The notes beneath the pieces were generated by a model. That model ran no database searches. It had not been told where the DNA came from and saw only the letters and a list, made by a program, of their open reading frames with translations. DNA of 13,046 nucleotides, taken from CAVSUR01 sp052143655. GTDB lineage: Bacteria > Actinomycetota > Actinomycetes > Streptosporangiales > Streptosporangiaceae. The stretch's first letter is position 1, and every line of letters begins with the position of its first letter. Shown here piece by piece: positions 1 to 6,553 of this stretch. The position numbers were made by a program, and so were the translations under genes. The stretch covers positions 1 to 13,046 of the forward strand of contig JBKQSL010000402.1 in assembly GCA_052143655.1 (NCBI GenBank). The letters run 5' to 3'.

Positions 1-1298
1 GGATCGGTGATCATGGCGGCGCCGACCGTGGCGCCAGTGGCCTCGTCGATGAGGATGAGGCCGCCCGTCATCCGGTTACGCGAGTACGGGTCGCAGAACA
101 GCGGCTGGGTCAGCCGCAGCGTGACCCGGCCGATCTCGTTCAGCCCCAGCTGCTGCGCGGTCTCGTCCCGGTGCAGGGTGTTCACGTCCAGGCGGTAGTG
201 CAGGTCCCGGACGATCGTCTTCACGGTCCGGGTTGTGTGCTTGACGGCCAGGCGGGTACCCGGGGCCAGCGTCCGCGCCTCCGACATCCAGCAGACCATC
301 GCCTCGACGTCCTGGGTCACCTGCGGCTGGTTGTGCGGCCGGCAGATCATGTCCCCGCGAGAGATGTCCAGGTCGTCGGCCAGCAGCAGGGTCACCGACA
401 TGGGCGGGAAGGCCTCGGCCACCGGCCCGCCCGGCCCGTCGATCCGCTCAATTGTCGTGGTCAGCCCGGAGGGCAGGTGCATGACCTCGTCGCCGGGCTT
501 GAGCACGCCGCCGGCCACCTGGCCGGCGTACCCGCGGTAGTCGTGCAGCTGCGGGTCAGTCGCCTGATGGGGGCGGATGACGTACTGCACGGGGAACCGG
601 ACATCGATGAGGTTACGGTCAGAGGCGATGTGCAGGTGCTCGAGGTGATGCAGCAGCGACGGGCCGTCGTACCACGGCATGTTCGCCGACCGGCCGACCA
701 CGTTATCGCCGTGCAGCGCCGAGATCGGGATGAACGTGAGGTCCGCGATCTCCAGCTTGGCCGCGAAGTTCGTGAACTCTTCCATGATCTGCTCGAACCG
801 GTCTGACTCGTAGCCGACCAGGTCCATCTTGTTCACCGCGAAGACCAGGTGCGGCACGCGCAGCAGCGTGGTGAGGAACGCGTGCCGCCGGCTCTGCTCG
901 GTCAGCCCGTTCCTGGCGTCCACCAGGACCACCGCAAGATCTGCGGTGGAGGCCCCGGTCACCATATTGCGGGTGTACTGAACGTGACCGGGCGTGTCAG
1001 CGATGATGAACTTGCGGCGCGGGGTGGCGAAGTAGCGGTAGGCCACGTCGATCGTGATGCCCTGCTCCCGCTCGGCTCGCAGCCCGTCGGTCAGCAGGGC
1101 CAGGTTGGTGTATTCCTCGCCGCGCTCCCGGCTGGTGCGCTCGACCGACGCAAGCTGGTCTTCGAAGATGGCCTTGGAGTCGAACAGCAGGCGGCCGATG
1201 AGCGTGCTCTTGCCGTCATCCACCGACCCCGCCGTGGCCAGCCGCAGGATGTCGATGTGCCGCTCGGCGTCCGCGGCGCCCGTCGTCATGGCGGTCAT
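1..1298 (-). CDS. cysN: Sulfate adenylyltransferase subunit 1 (CysN), 3' end cut off by the window edge
   Basis: This is the GTPase subunit of ATP sulfurylase. With CysD it makes adenosine 5'-phosphosulfate (APS) from sulfate and ATP in the cytoplasm, driven by GTP hydrolysis. About 432 codons are visible. The G1 loop GSVDDGKST lies at residues 24-32, the G3 motif DTPGH at 101-105 and the G4 motif NKMD at 156-159. The EF-Tu-like beta-barrel domains follow, ending in GAAMITD at the window edge. Comparison with E. coli CysN (475 aa) places that point near the end of the CysN portion. The gene therefore either stops shortly beyond the edge or continues into a fused APS kinase domain (CysNC), which cannot be decided here. 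The ATG start shares one base with the cysD stop (TGATG), with GAGAGGG about ten bases upstream, so the two subunits are probably translationally coupled. The family call is very secure; only the C-terminal architecture is open. Confidence 0.96.
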   Translation of the reverse strand, partial: MTAMTTGAADAERHIDILRLATAGSVDDGKSTLIGRLLFDSKAIFEDQLASVERTSRERGEEYTNLALLTDGLRAEREQGITIDVAYRYFATPRRKFIIADTPGHVQYTRNMVTGASTADLAVVLVDARNGLTEQSRRHAFLTTLLRVPHLVFAVNKMDLVGYESDRFEQIMEEFTNFAAKLEIADLTFIPISALHGDNVVGRSANMPWYDGPSLLHHLEHLHIASDRNLIDVRFPVQYVIRPHQATDPQLHDYRGYAGQVAGGVLKPGDEVMHLPSGLTTTIERIDGPGGPVAEAFPPMSVTLLLADDLDISRGDMICRPHNQPQVTQDVEAMVCWMSEARTLAPGTRLAVKHTTRTVKTIVRDLHYRLDVNTLHRDETAQQLGLNEIGRVTLRLTQPLFCDPYSRNRMTGGLILIDEATGATVGAAMITD

Positions 1299-2218
1299 CA
1301 GAAGTATCCCTCTCGCTTGCGGTCTTCCATGGCGGCCTCGCTGGCCCGGTCGTCGGCGCGCGTCTGGCCGCGCTCGGTGATCCTGGTCAGCGCAATCTCG
1401 TTGATCACCTCGGTGACGGTCACCGCCGTCGATGCCACGGCCCCGGTGCAGGTCATGTCACCCACTGTGCGGTAGCGCACCGAGGCCTCGAACACCGGCT
1501 CATCCTCGGTCCGGGTCAGGAACTCGCAGTCGGCCAGCAGGATCCCGTCACGCTCGAACACCATGCGCCGGTGCGCGTAGTAGATGGAGGGAATCTCCAG
1601 GCCCTCGCGCTCGATGTAGTGCCAGACATCAAGCTCGGTCCAGTTCGACAGCGGGAAGACCCGGATGTGCTCGCCGCGGTGGATCCGCGTGTTGTAAAGA
1701 TTCCACAACTCGGGCCGCTGGCTCTTCGGGTCCCACTGGCCGAACTCGTCCCGGAACGAGAAGACCCGCTCCTTGGCCCGGGCCTTCTCCTCGTCCCGGC
1801 GGGCGCCGCCAAACACCGCGTCGAACCGGTGCTCGGCGATGGCGTCGAGCAGCGTGGTGGTCTGCAGCCGGTTGCGGCTGGCCCACCGGCCGGTCTCCTC
1901 GACCACCTTGCCGGCTTCGATCGACTCCTGCACCGACGCGACGATCAGCCGCGCCCCGGCCTGCTCCGCCCGGCGGTCCCGGAATTCGAGCACCTCGTCG
2001 AAGTTGTGCCCGGTGTCGACGTGCATTACGGGGAACGGGACCCGCGCCGGGGCGAATGCCCGCTCCGCCAGCGCCAGCATGACGATGGAGTCCTTGCCGC
2101 CGGAGAACAGCAGCACCGGCCGCTCGAACTCCGCGGCGACTTCCCGCATGATGTGGATCGCCTCGGCCTCGAGCACGTCAAGCTGAGACAGCAGGTAGTC
2201 GGAACGGGTGACGGGCAT
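1298..2218 (-). CDS. cysD: Sulfate adenylyltransferase subunit 2 (CysD)
   Basis: This is the catalytic subunit of ATP sulfurylase (sulfate + ATP to APS + PPi), which works as a heterodimer with CysN. The 306-residue product matches the usual family length of about 300. The PP-loop motif SGGKDS at residues 39-44 binds the ATP pyrophosphate, and a PAPS-reductase-like adenine nucleotide alpha-hydrolase fold follows. The middle part carries the conserved GGARRDEEKARAKER and FPLSNWTELDVWHYI segments, and the C-terminus is the typical charged REGYF tail. The ATG at 2218 is preceded by GGGAG at about seven bases. The stop overlaps the cysN start, and the gap to the upstream cysQ-like gene is 58 bp, which fits one transcript. 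Nothing is missing from the active site. The identification is essentially certain. Confidence 0.97.
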   Translation of the reverse strand: MPVTRSDYLLSQLDVLEAEAIHIMREVAAEFERPVLLFSGGKDSIVMLALAERAFAPARVPFPVMHVDTGHNFDEVLEFRDRRAEQAGARLIVASVQESIEAGKVVEETGRWASRNRLQTTTLLDAIAEHRFDAVFGGARRDEEKARAKERVFSFRDEFGQWDPKSQRPELWNLYNTRIHRGEHIRVFPLSNWTELDVWHYIEREGLEIPSIYYAHRRMVFERDGILLADCEFLTRTEDEPVFEASVRYRTVGDMTCTGAVASTAVTVTEVINEIALTRITERGQTRADDRASEAAMEDRKREGYF

Positions 2219-2276
2219 CAGGAAACTCCCGGTCGGCTAGACGTCGGACGGTCGGGCGGCCGCAGCCGCGCCGGGC

Positions 2277-3068
2277 TTAACCCAGGCGCTGGCTGACCGC
2301 GCTGATGGCCTCGAGCAGCCTCGGGGCCAGCGCGGCCGGACAGACAAGGATATCCGGCAGCAGTGTGTCCTCCTGGTTGTACGCCAGTTTCGACCCGTCG
2401 ATCCGGGACGCGTGCAGCCCGGCGGCGCGCGCCACCGCCACCGGGGCCGCGGAATCCCACTCGTACTGGCCGCCGGTGTGCACGTAGGCGTCGGCCTGTC
2501 CGCAGATCACGGCGGCGGCCTTGGCGCCTGCCGAGCCGAGCGGCACCAGGTCAGCGTCCAGCAGGTCGGCTAGGGCGACCGCGACCGCCGGCGGCCGGGA
2601 CCGGCTGACCAGCAGGCGCAGCCGCCCGCCGGCCTCGCCGGCCGCGGCCACGCCCGGGCCAGCGTGATCACGGTAGGCGGCGGTGGACAGCACCCGACCC
2701 TGCGCGGGCAGCGCGACCGCGCCCGCGGTCAGCTCGCCGTCCTCCCAGAGCGCGACGTGCACGGCCCAGTCGGTGCGGCCGGGCTCGCCGAATTCCCGCG
2801 TCCCGTCCAGCGGGTCGACGATCCACACCCGCCGCGCGGACAGCCGGGACCGGTCGTCACGGCCCTCCTCAGACAGGACGGCGTCGCCGGGCCGCATCCG
2901 GGCCAGCTGGCCGGCCAGGAACTGATGTGACTGCTGGTCGCCGTCCCGGCGCAGCGTCGCGGCGTCGCCGTCGCCGCGCGCCTGGCGCAGGGCCACCAGC
3001 CGCTGGCCGGCCGCGTCAGCAAGGTCCCGCGCCAGCATGTGGTCATCGGGCATGGGCGCAGAGTTCAC
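2277..3068 (-). CDS. cysQ: 3'(2'),5'-bisphosphate nucleotidase, CysQ type (inositol monophosphatase superfamily)
   Basis: The product is a 263-residue Mg-dependent phosphatase that likely converts PAP (3'-phosphoadenosine 5'-phosphate) to AMP, removing the by-product of PAPS-using enzymes. It may also act on PAPS or inositol phosphates, as mycobacterial CysQ does. The metal-binding signature is complete: Glu-Glu at 67-68, DPLDGT at 85-90, and Trp-Asp at 204-205 in the EWDSAAP motif. The length agrees with mycobacterial CysQ (about 267). I chose the GTG at 3068 because GGGAG lies five bases before it; the in-frame ATG at 3053 has no ribosome site at a useful distance. It sits 34 bp after the sugar transferase and 58 bp before cysD, so it belongs to the same probable operon. 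That position argues for PAP/PAPS turnover rather than inositol metabolism. Confidence 0.88.
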   Translation of the reverse strand: MNSAPMPDDHMLARDLADAAGQRLVALRQARGDGDAATLRRDGDQQSHQFLAGQLARMRPGDAVLSEEGRDDRSRLSARRVWIVDPLDGTREFGEPGRTDWAVHVALWEDGELTAGAVALPAQGRVLSTAAYRDHAGPGVAAAGEAGGRLRLLVSRSRPPAVAVALADLLDADLVPLGSAGAKAAAVICGQADAYVHTGGQYEWDSAAPVAVARAAGLHASRIDGSKLAYNQEDTLLPDILVCPAALAPRLLEAISAVSQRLG

Positions 3069-3102
3069 ACAAGCTCCCTATTGGGCTAGCCACGCAAGCA
3101 GG

Positions 3103-4569
3103 CTAGTAGGCTCCGGAGCCGCGCACGACCGCCGAGCAGGTTTTCCAGAGGATCTGCAGGTCCAGCACGAACGACCAGTTCTCCACATACCGCAGGTCGA
3201 GCCGCACGGACTCGTCCCAGGATAGGTCCGACCGACCGTTGACCTGCCACAGGCCGGTAATGCCCGGCTTGACCGCGAGCCGGCGCCGCACGTGGTCACC
3301 GTACAGCGCAGCCTCCTGCGGCAGCGCCGGCCGGGGGCCGACCAGGGACATGTCGCCGAGGACGACATTGAACAGCTGGGGAAGCTCATCCAGCGACCAG
3401 CGGCGGAGCTGGCCGCCCAGCCGGGTGACGCGGGGGTCCTTACGGATCTTGAACAGCACGCCGTCATGCTCGTTGGCGTCGGCGAGCTGAGCCTTGCGCT
3501 GCTCGGCATCAGTCACCATGGTGCGGAACTTGAACACCGTGAAGTCCCGGCCGTCCTTGCCCACCCGGGTCTGCCGGAACAGGGCCGGCCCGTCGTCGCC
3601 GAGCCGGATCGCCGCGCCGATCACCAGCATCAGCGGCGACAGGACCAGCACCGCGGACAGCGCCAGCACCCGGTCGAAGCCGGACTTCAGCGCCCGCCGG
3701 GCACCGGTGAACTCGGGGTGGTCCAGGTGCAGCAGCGGCAGGCCGGCCACCGGCCGGATCGTCGTCCGCGGGCCGGCCACGTCCAGCAGGGCGGGGGCCA
3801 CGCACAGGTCGGTGCCGGTCTTCTCCAGCGTCCAGGCCAGCTCGCGCAGCCGCACGCCGCTCATTTCGGGGCAGGCGAGCACCGCCACGGTGTCGGCCTC
3901 GAAGCGCTCCACCACGTCGGGCACGCTGTCCAGGCGGCCGGCTACCGGCACCCCGGCGATCTCCTCGTGCCCGTCCGGGCCGGCGGTGCAGGCCGCCACC
4001 ACTGACAGGCCGTGATAAGTCTCGCGCTGCAGCATGGTCGCCAGCTCGGCGATCACGTTCGCGTGCCCGGCGATGACGACCTTGCGCATGCAGCTGCCCA
4101 GCCGCCGCAGCTTGTGCAGCCGCTTGCGCAGCGTGAACCGGGAGAGCAGGGCAAGCAGCGTGACCGACGGCAGCGCGACGACGACGTACCCCCGGGCTAC
4201 CTCGGTCTTGGTGGCGTAGGACACGACCGCGACGCCGGCGGTCAGGCACACGCCGGCATTGAGCACGCGCCGGAACTCGTCGGAGCCGACGCCGATGAAC
4301 CGGGAGTCGTAGCCGCCGGCCAGCCAGACCGCGAGCAGCCAGAACACCGGCAGCGCCACGGTGAGCAGCAGGTACCGGCTCGGATAGTGCCCTTTGGTGT
4401 CAAACCGCAGCTGGAAGGCCAGCAGCCCGGCGGCGAGGGCGCAGATGCCGTCGCCCGCCACAGCCTGCCGCAGGTACCCGGTGGTCCAGGCGGTTGAGTC
4501 CTGGGCCGCGAGGCGCGCGACGACCCGGTCAGCCCGGCGGTGCCCGCCGATCGCCGTCTGACCAGCCAC
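3103..4569 (-). CDS. Exopolysaccharide-priming polyprenyl-phosphate sugar-1-phosphate transferase (WcaJ/WbaP type)
   Basis: This 488-residue inner-membrane enzyme transfers a sugar 1-phosphate from a nucleotide sugar to undecaprenyl phosphate, the first step of exopolysaccharide repeat-unit assembly. Hydrophobic segments lie near residues 38-54, 65-85, 102-119 and 127-145, followed by a cytoplasmic Rossmann-like domain (about 162-290). A re-entrant or membrane helix follows at 299-321, then the catalytic bacterial sugar transferase domain to the C-terminus. Family motifs are intact: KFRTM at 347-351, LDELPQLFN at 393-401 with the catalytic Asp-Glu pair (394-395), GDMSLVGPRP at 405-414, and PGITGLWQVNGR at 435-446. 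The GTG at 4569 is preceded by AAGGA at nine bases. The substrate sugar cannot be predicted. It appears to be the first gene of an operon with cysQ-cysD-cysN, which hints that the polymer may be sulfated. The enzyme class is secure; the biological product is not. Confidence 0.93.
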   Translation of the reverse strand: MAGQTAIGGHRRADRVVARLAAQDSTAWTTGYLRQAVAGDGICALAAGLLAFQLRFDTKGHYPSRYLLLTVALPVFWLLAVWLAGGYDSRFIGVGSDEFRRVLNAGVCLTAGVAVVSYATKTEVARGYVVVALPSVTLLALLSRFTLRKRLHKLRRLGSCMRKVVIAGHANVIAELATMLQRETYHGLSVVAACTAGPDGHEEIAGVPVAGRLDSVPDVVERFEADTVAVLACPEMSGVRLRELAWTLEKTGTDLCVAPALLDVAGPRTTIRPVAGLPLLHLDHPEFTGARRALKSGFDRVLALSAVLVLSPLMLVIGAAIRLGDDGPALFRQTRVGKDGRDFTVFKFRTMVTDAEQRKAQLADANEHDGVLFKIRKDPRVTRLGGQLRRWSLDELPQLFNVVLGDMSLVGPRPALPQEAALYGDHVRRRLAVKPGITGLWQVNGRSDLSWDESVRLDLRYVENWSFVLDLQILWKTCSAVVRGSGAY

Positions 4570-4740
4570 GCGCCACCGTCCTTCCCTGATCGATCCCCGC
4601 GCGCCAGGGACGCTCGCGGCCGCTACGCCGCGTTGTCACCGCTTAGGCGCCTTCTGTTCACCTTCCACCGACATTGAGAAGACGCACTGCTATGTGGTGC
4701 GGTTGACAGCAATCCCCCCGTATTGCGCAGTATTTTAGCG

Positions 4741-4752
4741 GGACAGATGTCC
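4741..4752. promoter_or_regulatory. Candidate operator: inverted repeat GGACA-GA-TGTCC
   Basis: A 12-base palindrome with five-base arms. It lies immediately upstream of the possible minus-strand -10 sequence TAAAAT (4737-4732), inside what would be the -35/-10 spacer, where a bound protein could control the sugar transferase operon. The evidence is position and symmetry only. Confidence 0.28.
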
Positions 4753-4774
4753 GGTTCGGGGGCTTTACGGATGA

Positions 4775-4789
4775 TTAACTGCAAGTTAA
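4775..4789. promoter_or_regulatory. Candidate operator: perfect inverted repeat TTAACT-GCA-AGTTAA
   Basis: Six-base arms repeat perfectly in inverted orientation around a 3-base centre, in the AT-richer intergenic region upstream of the exopolysaccharide/sulfate operon. The site lies about 40 bases upstream of the TAAAAT box on the minus strand, a normal place for an activator or repressor dimer. No protein can be assigned to it from sequence alone. Confidence 0.3.
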
Positions 4790-4826
4790 GCGTTCTGGGC
4801 GGGTTGCCAAACCGCCTGGCCGCAGC

Positions 4827-5396
4827 TCAGTGAAACTGGTTCTGGGTGGCCGCAAGGCCTTGCCGCAGCAGGGATTCTGCGGCATCAGCGCACTGGTCCA
4901 GCAGGAACGGAAGCTCCTTGCGCTCGGCCGCGGAAAAATTTTGCAGAACGTAGTCGGCCGGGGCCATCCGGCCAGGCGGCCTGCCGATGCCGAACCTGAT
5001 CCGGTAGTAGTCGCGGGTGTGCAAGGCGGAGGTCACCGACCGCAGCCCGTTATGCCCGTTGTCGCCGCCGCCGAGCTTGACCCGGATGCTGCCGAACGGG
5101 ATGTCCAGCTCATCGTGAATGACCACGATCCGGTCCGGCGGGATCCGGTAGAAGCTGCGGACCGCCGCCACCGGGCCGCCCGAGTCGTTCATGAAGGTCA
5201 TCGGCTCGGCCAGGGTCACCGGGACACCCGCGAGCAGCCCGGTGGCCACCAGCGCCCGGGACCGGTCCCGGCGCAGCGTCACGCTCATCCGCGCAGCAAG
5301 CTCGCCGGCCACCAGGAAACCCGCATTGTGCCGGTGGCTGGCGTACTGCGGACCGGGGTTGCCCAGGCCGACGATGAGCCAGCGGTCGTCGGCCAT
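4827..5396 (-). CDS. pth: Peptidyl-tRNA hydrolase
   Basis: This cytoplasmic enzyme cleaves the ester bond of peptidyl-tRNAs that drop off ribosomes, recycling tRNA. The 189-residue product has the usual Pth length. The active-site residues are all present: Asn13 in GLGNPG, catalytic His23 in HNAG, Asn70 in MTFMND, Asp95 in HDELD, and Asn116 in NGHNGLRS. The E. coli counterparts are N10, H20, N68, D93 and N114. The start is ATG 5396, with a moderate GGAG eleven bases upstream. It follows rplY by 65 bp on the same strand, the standard actinobacterial rplY-pth pairing, and is probably co-transcribed with it. It is the last gene of the housekeeping block; a new transcription unit begins past its 3' side. 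Confidence 0.97.
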   Translation of the reverse strand: MADDRWLIVGLGNPGPQYASHRHNAGFLVAGELAARMSVTLRRDRSRALVATGLLAGVPVTLAEPMTFMNDSGGPVAAVRSFYRIPPDRIVVIHDELDIPFGSIRVKLGGGDNGHNGLRSVTSALHTRDYYRIRFGIGRPPGRMAPADYVLQNFSAAERKELPFLLDQCADAAESLLRQGLAATQNQFH

Positions 5397-5461
5397 GCCG
5401 GGCTCGTCTCCGGGTTCACTGCGGGCCCGGCGGCGCCGGACCCACGACGTCAGGCTGGGCG

Positions 5462-6115
5462 TCAGCCGGCGTCCTCGGCGGCGGCCTCAGCCTGCTGCTC
5501 GGGCGCGGGCGCGGGCGCGCCCTCCGGCGCCTGCTCCTCGGCCTCCTCACCGATGTCAGCCGCGATCTGCTCGGCGGTTGGCGAGCTGATCACATGCAGC
5601 ACCAGCTGCTCCGGGTCGACGGCCAGCGAGGAGCCCTGCGGCAGGACCAGGTCGCTGGCGTGCACCGCCGCGCCGACCTCCATGCCCGTGATGTCCACCT
5701 CAATGCCGCGCGGGATGTTGGTGGCCTCGGCCTCGACGGCGATCTGCACCAGCTGCTGGTCCAGCATGCCGTCGGGGGCGATGTCGCCCGTGACGGTCAC
5801 CGGGATCTCCACGGTCACCTTCTCGCCGCGGCGGACGGTGATGAGGTCGACGTGCTCGACTGAGCCGAGGATCGGGTCGCGCTGCACCGCCTTCGGCAGC
5901 GCCAGCTGGCTGCCGCCCTCCAGGCCTTCGAGCCGGATCAGCACATTGGCGGTGCGCAGCGCCAGCAGCACGTCATGGCCGGGCAGGCTGACGTGACGCG
6001 GCTGCGCGCCGTGGCCGTAAAGCACGGCAGGCACCCGGCCCGCCCGGCGCTCGCGGCGGGCGGCGCCCTTGCCAAACTCAGTGCGCGCCTGCGCGGCGAT
6101 GCGTACCTCGGACAC
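5462..6115 (-). CDS. rplY: 50S ribosomal protein L25/general stress protein Ctc
   Basis: This is a 5S rRNA-binding protein of the large ribosomal subunit, in the long Ctc/TL5 form. The 217-residue product has an N-terminal L25 barrel (about 1-90, with RTEFGKGAARRERRAGRVPAVLYG and ALPKAVQRDPI motifs). A C-terminal TL5-type beta domain follows (about 95-185, including IPRGIEVDITGMEVG and VHASDLVLPQG). The last 30 or so residues are an acidic Ala/Glu/Pro-rich tail, common in actinobacterial homologues. The start is GTG 6115, with a strong AAGGAG about six bases upstream (near 6122-6127). A possible -10 box, TAGACT, lies on the minus strand at 6204-6199, so the gene may have its own promoter and a leader of about 75 nt. 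pth follows directly. Confidence 0.96.
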   Translation of the reverse strand: MSEVRIAAQARTEFGKGAARRERRAGRVPAVLYGHGAQPRHVSLPGHDVLLALRTANVLIRLEGLEGGSQLALPKAVQRDPILGSVEHVDLITVRRGEKVTVEIPVTVTGDIAPDGMLDQQLVQIAVEAEATNIPRGIEVDITGMEVGAAVHASDLVLPQGSSLAVDPEQLVLHVISSPTAEQIAADIGEEAEEQAPEGAPAPAPEQQAEAAAEDAG

Positions 6116-6198
6116 GGTGCACTCCTTGCACGACGATGTGGCTGGTTCAGCTCACAGGTAATCCCCGGGCCCCGCGGAACCCGGCGCAGAGATAGCAA

Positions 6199-6204
6199 AG
6201 TCTA
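6199..6204 (-). promoter_or_regulatory. Possible -10 box (TAGACT) for rplY-pth
   Basis: TAGACT on the minus strand, in the only AT-richer part of the gap upstream of rplY, resembles actinobacterial housekeeping -10 hexamers. No convincing -35 is found at 16-18 bases. If used, transcription would begin near 6192 and give a leader of about 75 nt. Confidence 0.28.
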
Positions 6205-6253
6205 GCCGACATCTGCCGCGGCTAGGCCGCTACCGCTGCGGCACCGCCGGGCC

Positions 6254-6270
6254 CGCGGCTGGCAGCCGCG
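6254..6270 (-). terminator. GC-rich hairpin after the repeat micro-ORF, possible terminator
   Basis: The sequence CGCGGCTG-C-CAGCCGCG is a perfect inverted repeat (realistically a 6-bp stem with a 5-nt loop). It lies 34 bases past the stop of the small repeat ORF and before the rplY promoter region. There is no T tract, but actinobacterial terminators often lack one. It may separate the regulator/micro-ORF transcript from rplY-pth. Confidence 0.4.
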
Positions 6271-6303
6271 CGCCCGGCCGGGTTCCGCAGGTCGCCGGGT
6301 CCG

Positions 6304-6447
6304 CTACTCGTGCTGCGGGTCTGGCTCGACCTCGTGCTGCGGGTCCGGCTGTACCTCGTGCTGAGGCCGCGGCTTGGCCTCGTGCTGCGGGTCCGGCTCG
6401 ACTTCGTGCTGCGGGTCAGGCGTGGCCTGCTCGCCCTGTGCTCCCAT
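6304..6447 (-). CDS. Small hypothetical protein made of an 8-residue repeat (PDPQHEVE-like)
   Basis: This 47-residue ORF has a short leader, MGAQGEQAT, followed by five copies (the last incomplete) of an octapeptide with consensus PDPQHEVE, ending in QHE. Every copy keeps Pro-Gln-His-Glu, giving a histidine every eight residues; there is no hydrophobic segment or signal peptide. The ATG at 6447 has AGGGGG about six bases upstream, a good ribosome site. An in-frame ATG at 6540 would give 78 residues. However, the extra stretch uses unbiased codons including TTA and looks like leader or promoter DNA, so I favour 6447. Some differences between copies are synonymous (GAG/GAA, CCG/CCA/CCT, GTC/GTA) and others change V/A, E/K/Q or D/R. 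I recognise no family. It lies between the SARP regulator and rplY. Metal binding or protein contact is only a guess, and the ORF may not be translated. Confidence 0.5.
   Translation of the reverse strand: MGAQGEQATPDPQHEVEPDPQHEAKPRPQHEVQPDPQHEVEPDPQHE
6307..6426. repeat. 24-bp tandem repeat, five copies
   Basis: Five consecutive 24-base units start at 6307, 6331, 6355, 6379 and 6403. Each begins with the plus-strand sequence CTCGTGCTG or TTCGTGCTG. Units 1, 2 and 4 are nearly identical; units 3 and 5 are more diverged. The period is a multiple of three and keeps the minus-strand frame open as an octapeptide repeat. Such an array is prone to copy-number change. Confidence 0.9.
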
Positions 6448-6467
6448 TGTCGCCCCCTGGCGGACAT

Positions 6468-6486
6468 GACCAGCGGAAAGCTGGTC
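6468..6486 (-). promoter_or_regulatory. Hairpin in the leader of the repeat micro-ORF
   Basis: GACCAGC and GCTGGTC form a perfect 7-bp stem around a 5-base loop, about 20 bases upstream of the micro-ORF start and roughly 70 bases after the regulator's stop. A second short symmetric element, AACTG-C-CAGTT, lies nearby at 6508-6518. The hairpin could be a regulatory or processing element, or a terminator for the regulator without a T tract. Confidence 0.3.
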
Positions 6487-6553
6487 TTGACTATGAGCTA
6501 TATCTGGCAACTGGCAGTTTAATCGGCCGTTAGCCGCCATTCCGGGAAACAGC

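Larger units (their letters stand above)
4570..4826. promoter_or_regulatory. Intergenic regulatory region with several short inverted repeats, upstream of the sugar transferase operon
   Basis: This 257-bp gap between pth and the sugar transferase gene is visibly lower in G+C than its surroundings and has no credible ORF. It holds four short inverted repeats. CGCAC/GTGCG spans 4683-4701, GCAAT/ATTGC spans 4709-4726, GGACA-GA-TGTCC spans 4741-4752, and TTAACT-GCA-AGTTAA spans 4775-4789. On the minus strand TAAAAT (4737-4732) resembles a -10 box, with the GGACA palindrome just upstream in the spacer. No good -35 is present, which would fit an activator-dependent promoter. Transcription from there would leave a leader of about 155 nt before the GTG at 4569. 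Nearest to pth, at 4800-4816, GGCGGTT pairs imperfectly with AACCCGCC and may act as a weak terminator. Confidence 0.4.

Noticed and set aside
171..806. Long plus-strand open frame opposite cysN
   Set aside because: It lies entirely antisense to a well-supported cysN with all GTPase motifs. Such frames arise from the GC-biased third positions, and the translation is Arg/Gly/Val-rich with no family features.
4830..5996. 388-codon plus-strand open frame
   Set aside because: It runs antisense through both pth and rplY, which are unambiguous, and has no ribosome site or recognisable domains.
6307..6426. CRISPR array
   Set aside because: The 24-bp units are directly contiguous with no spacers, so this is a tandem coding-type repeat.
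6222..6467. Alternative minus-strand frame through the repeat (Thr/Arg/Ser-rich, 81 codons)
   Set aside because: Its ATG at 6467 lacks a ribosome site, whereas the overlapping frame starting at 6447 has AGGGGG at a proper distance.
6310..6522. Plus-strand frame through the 24-bp repeat, giving a Leu/Val/Arg repeat peptide
   Set aside because: It starts at a GTG without a ribosome site and continues into the AT-richer leader. The minus-strand frame has a proper start context and is preferred.
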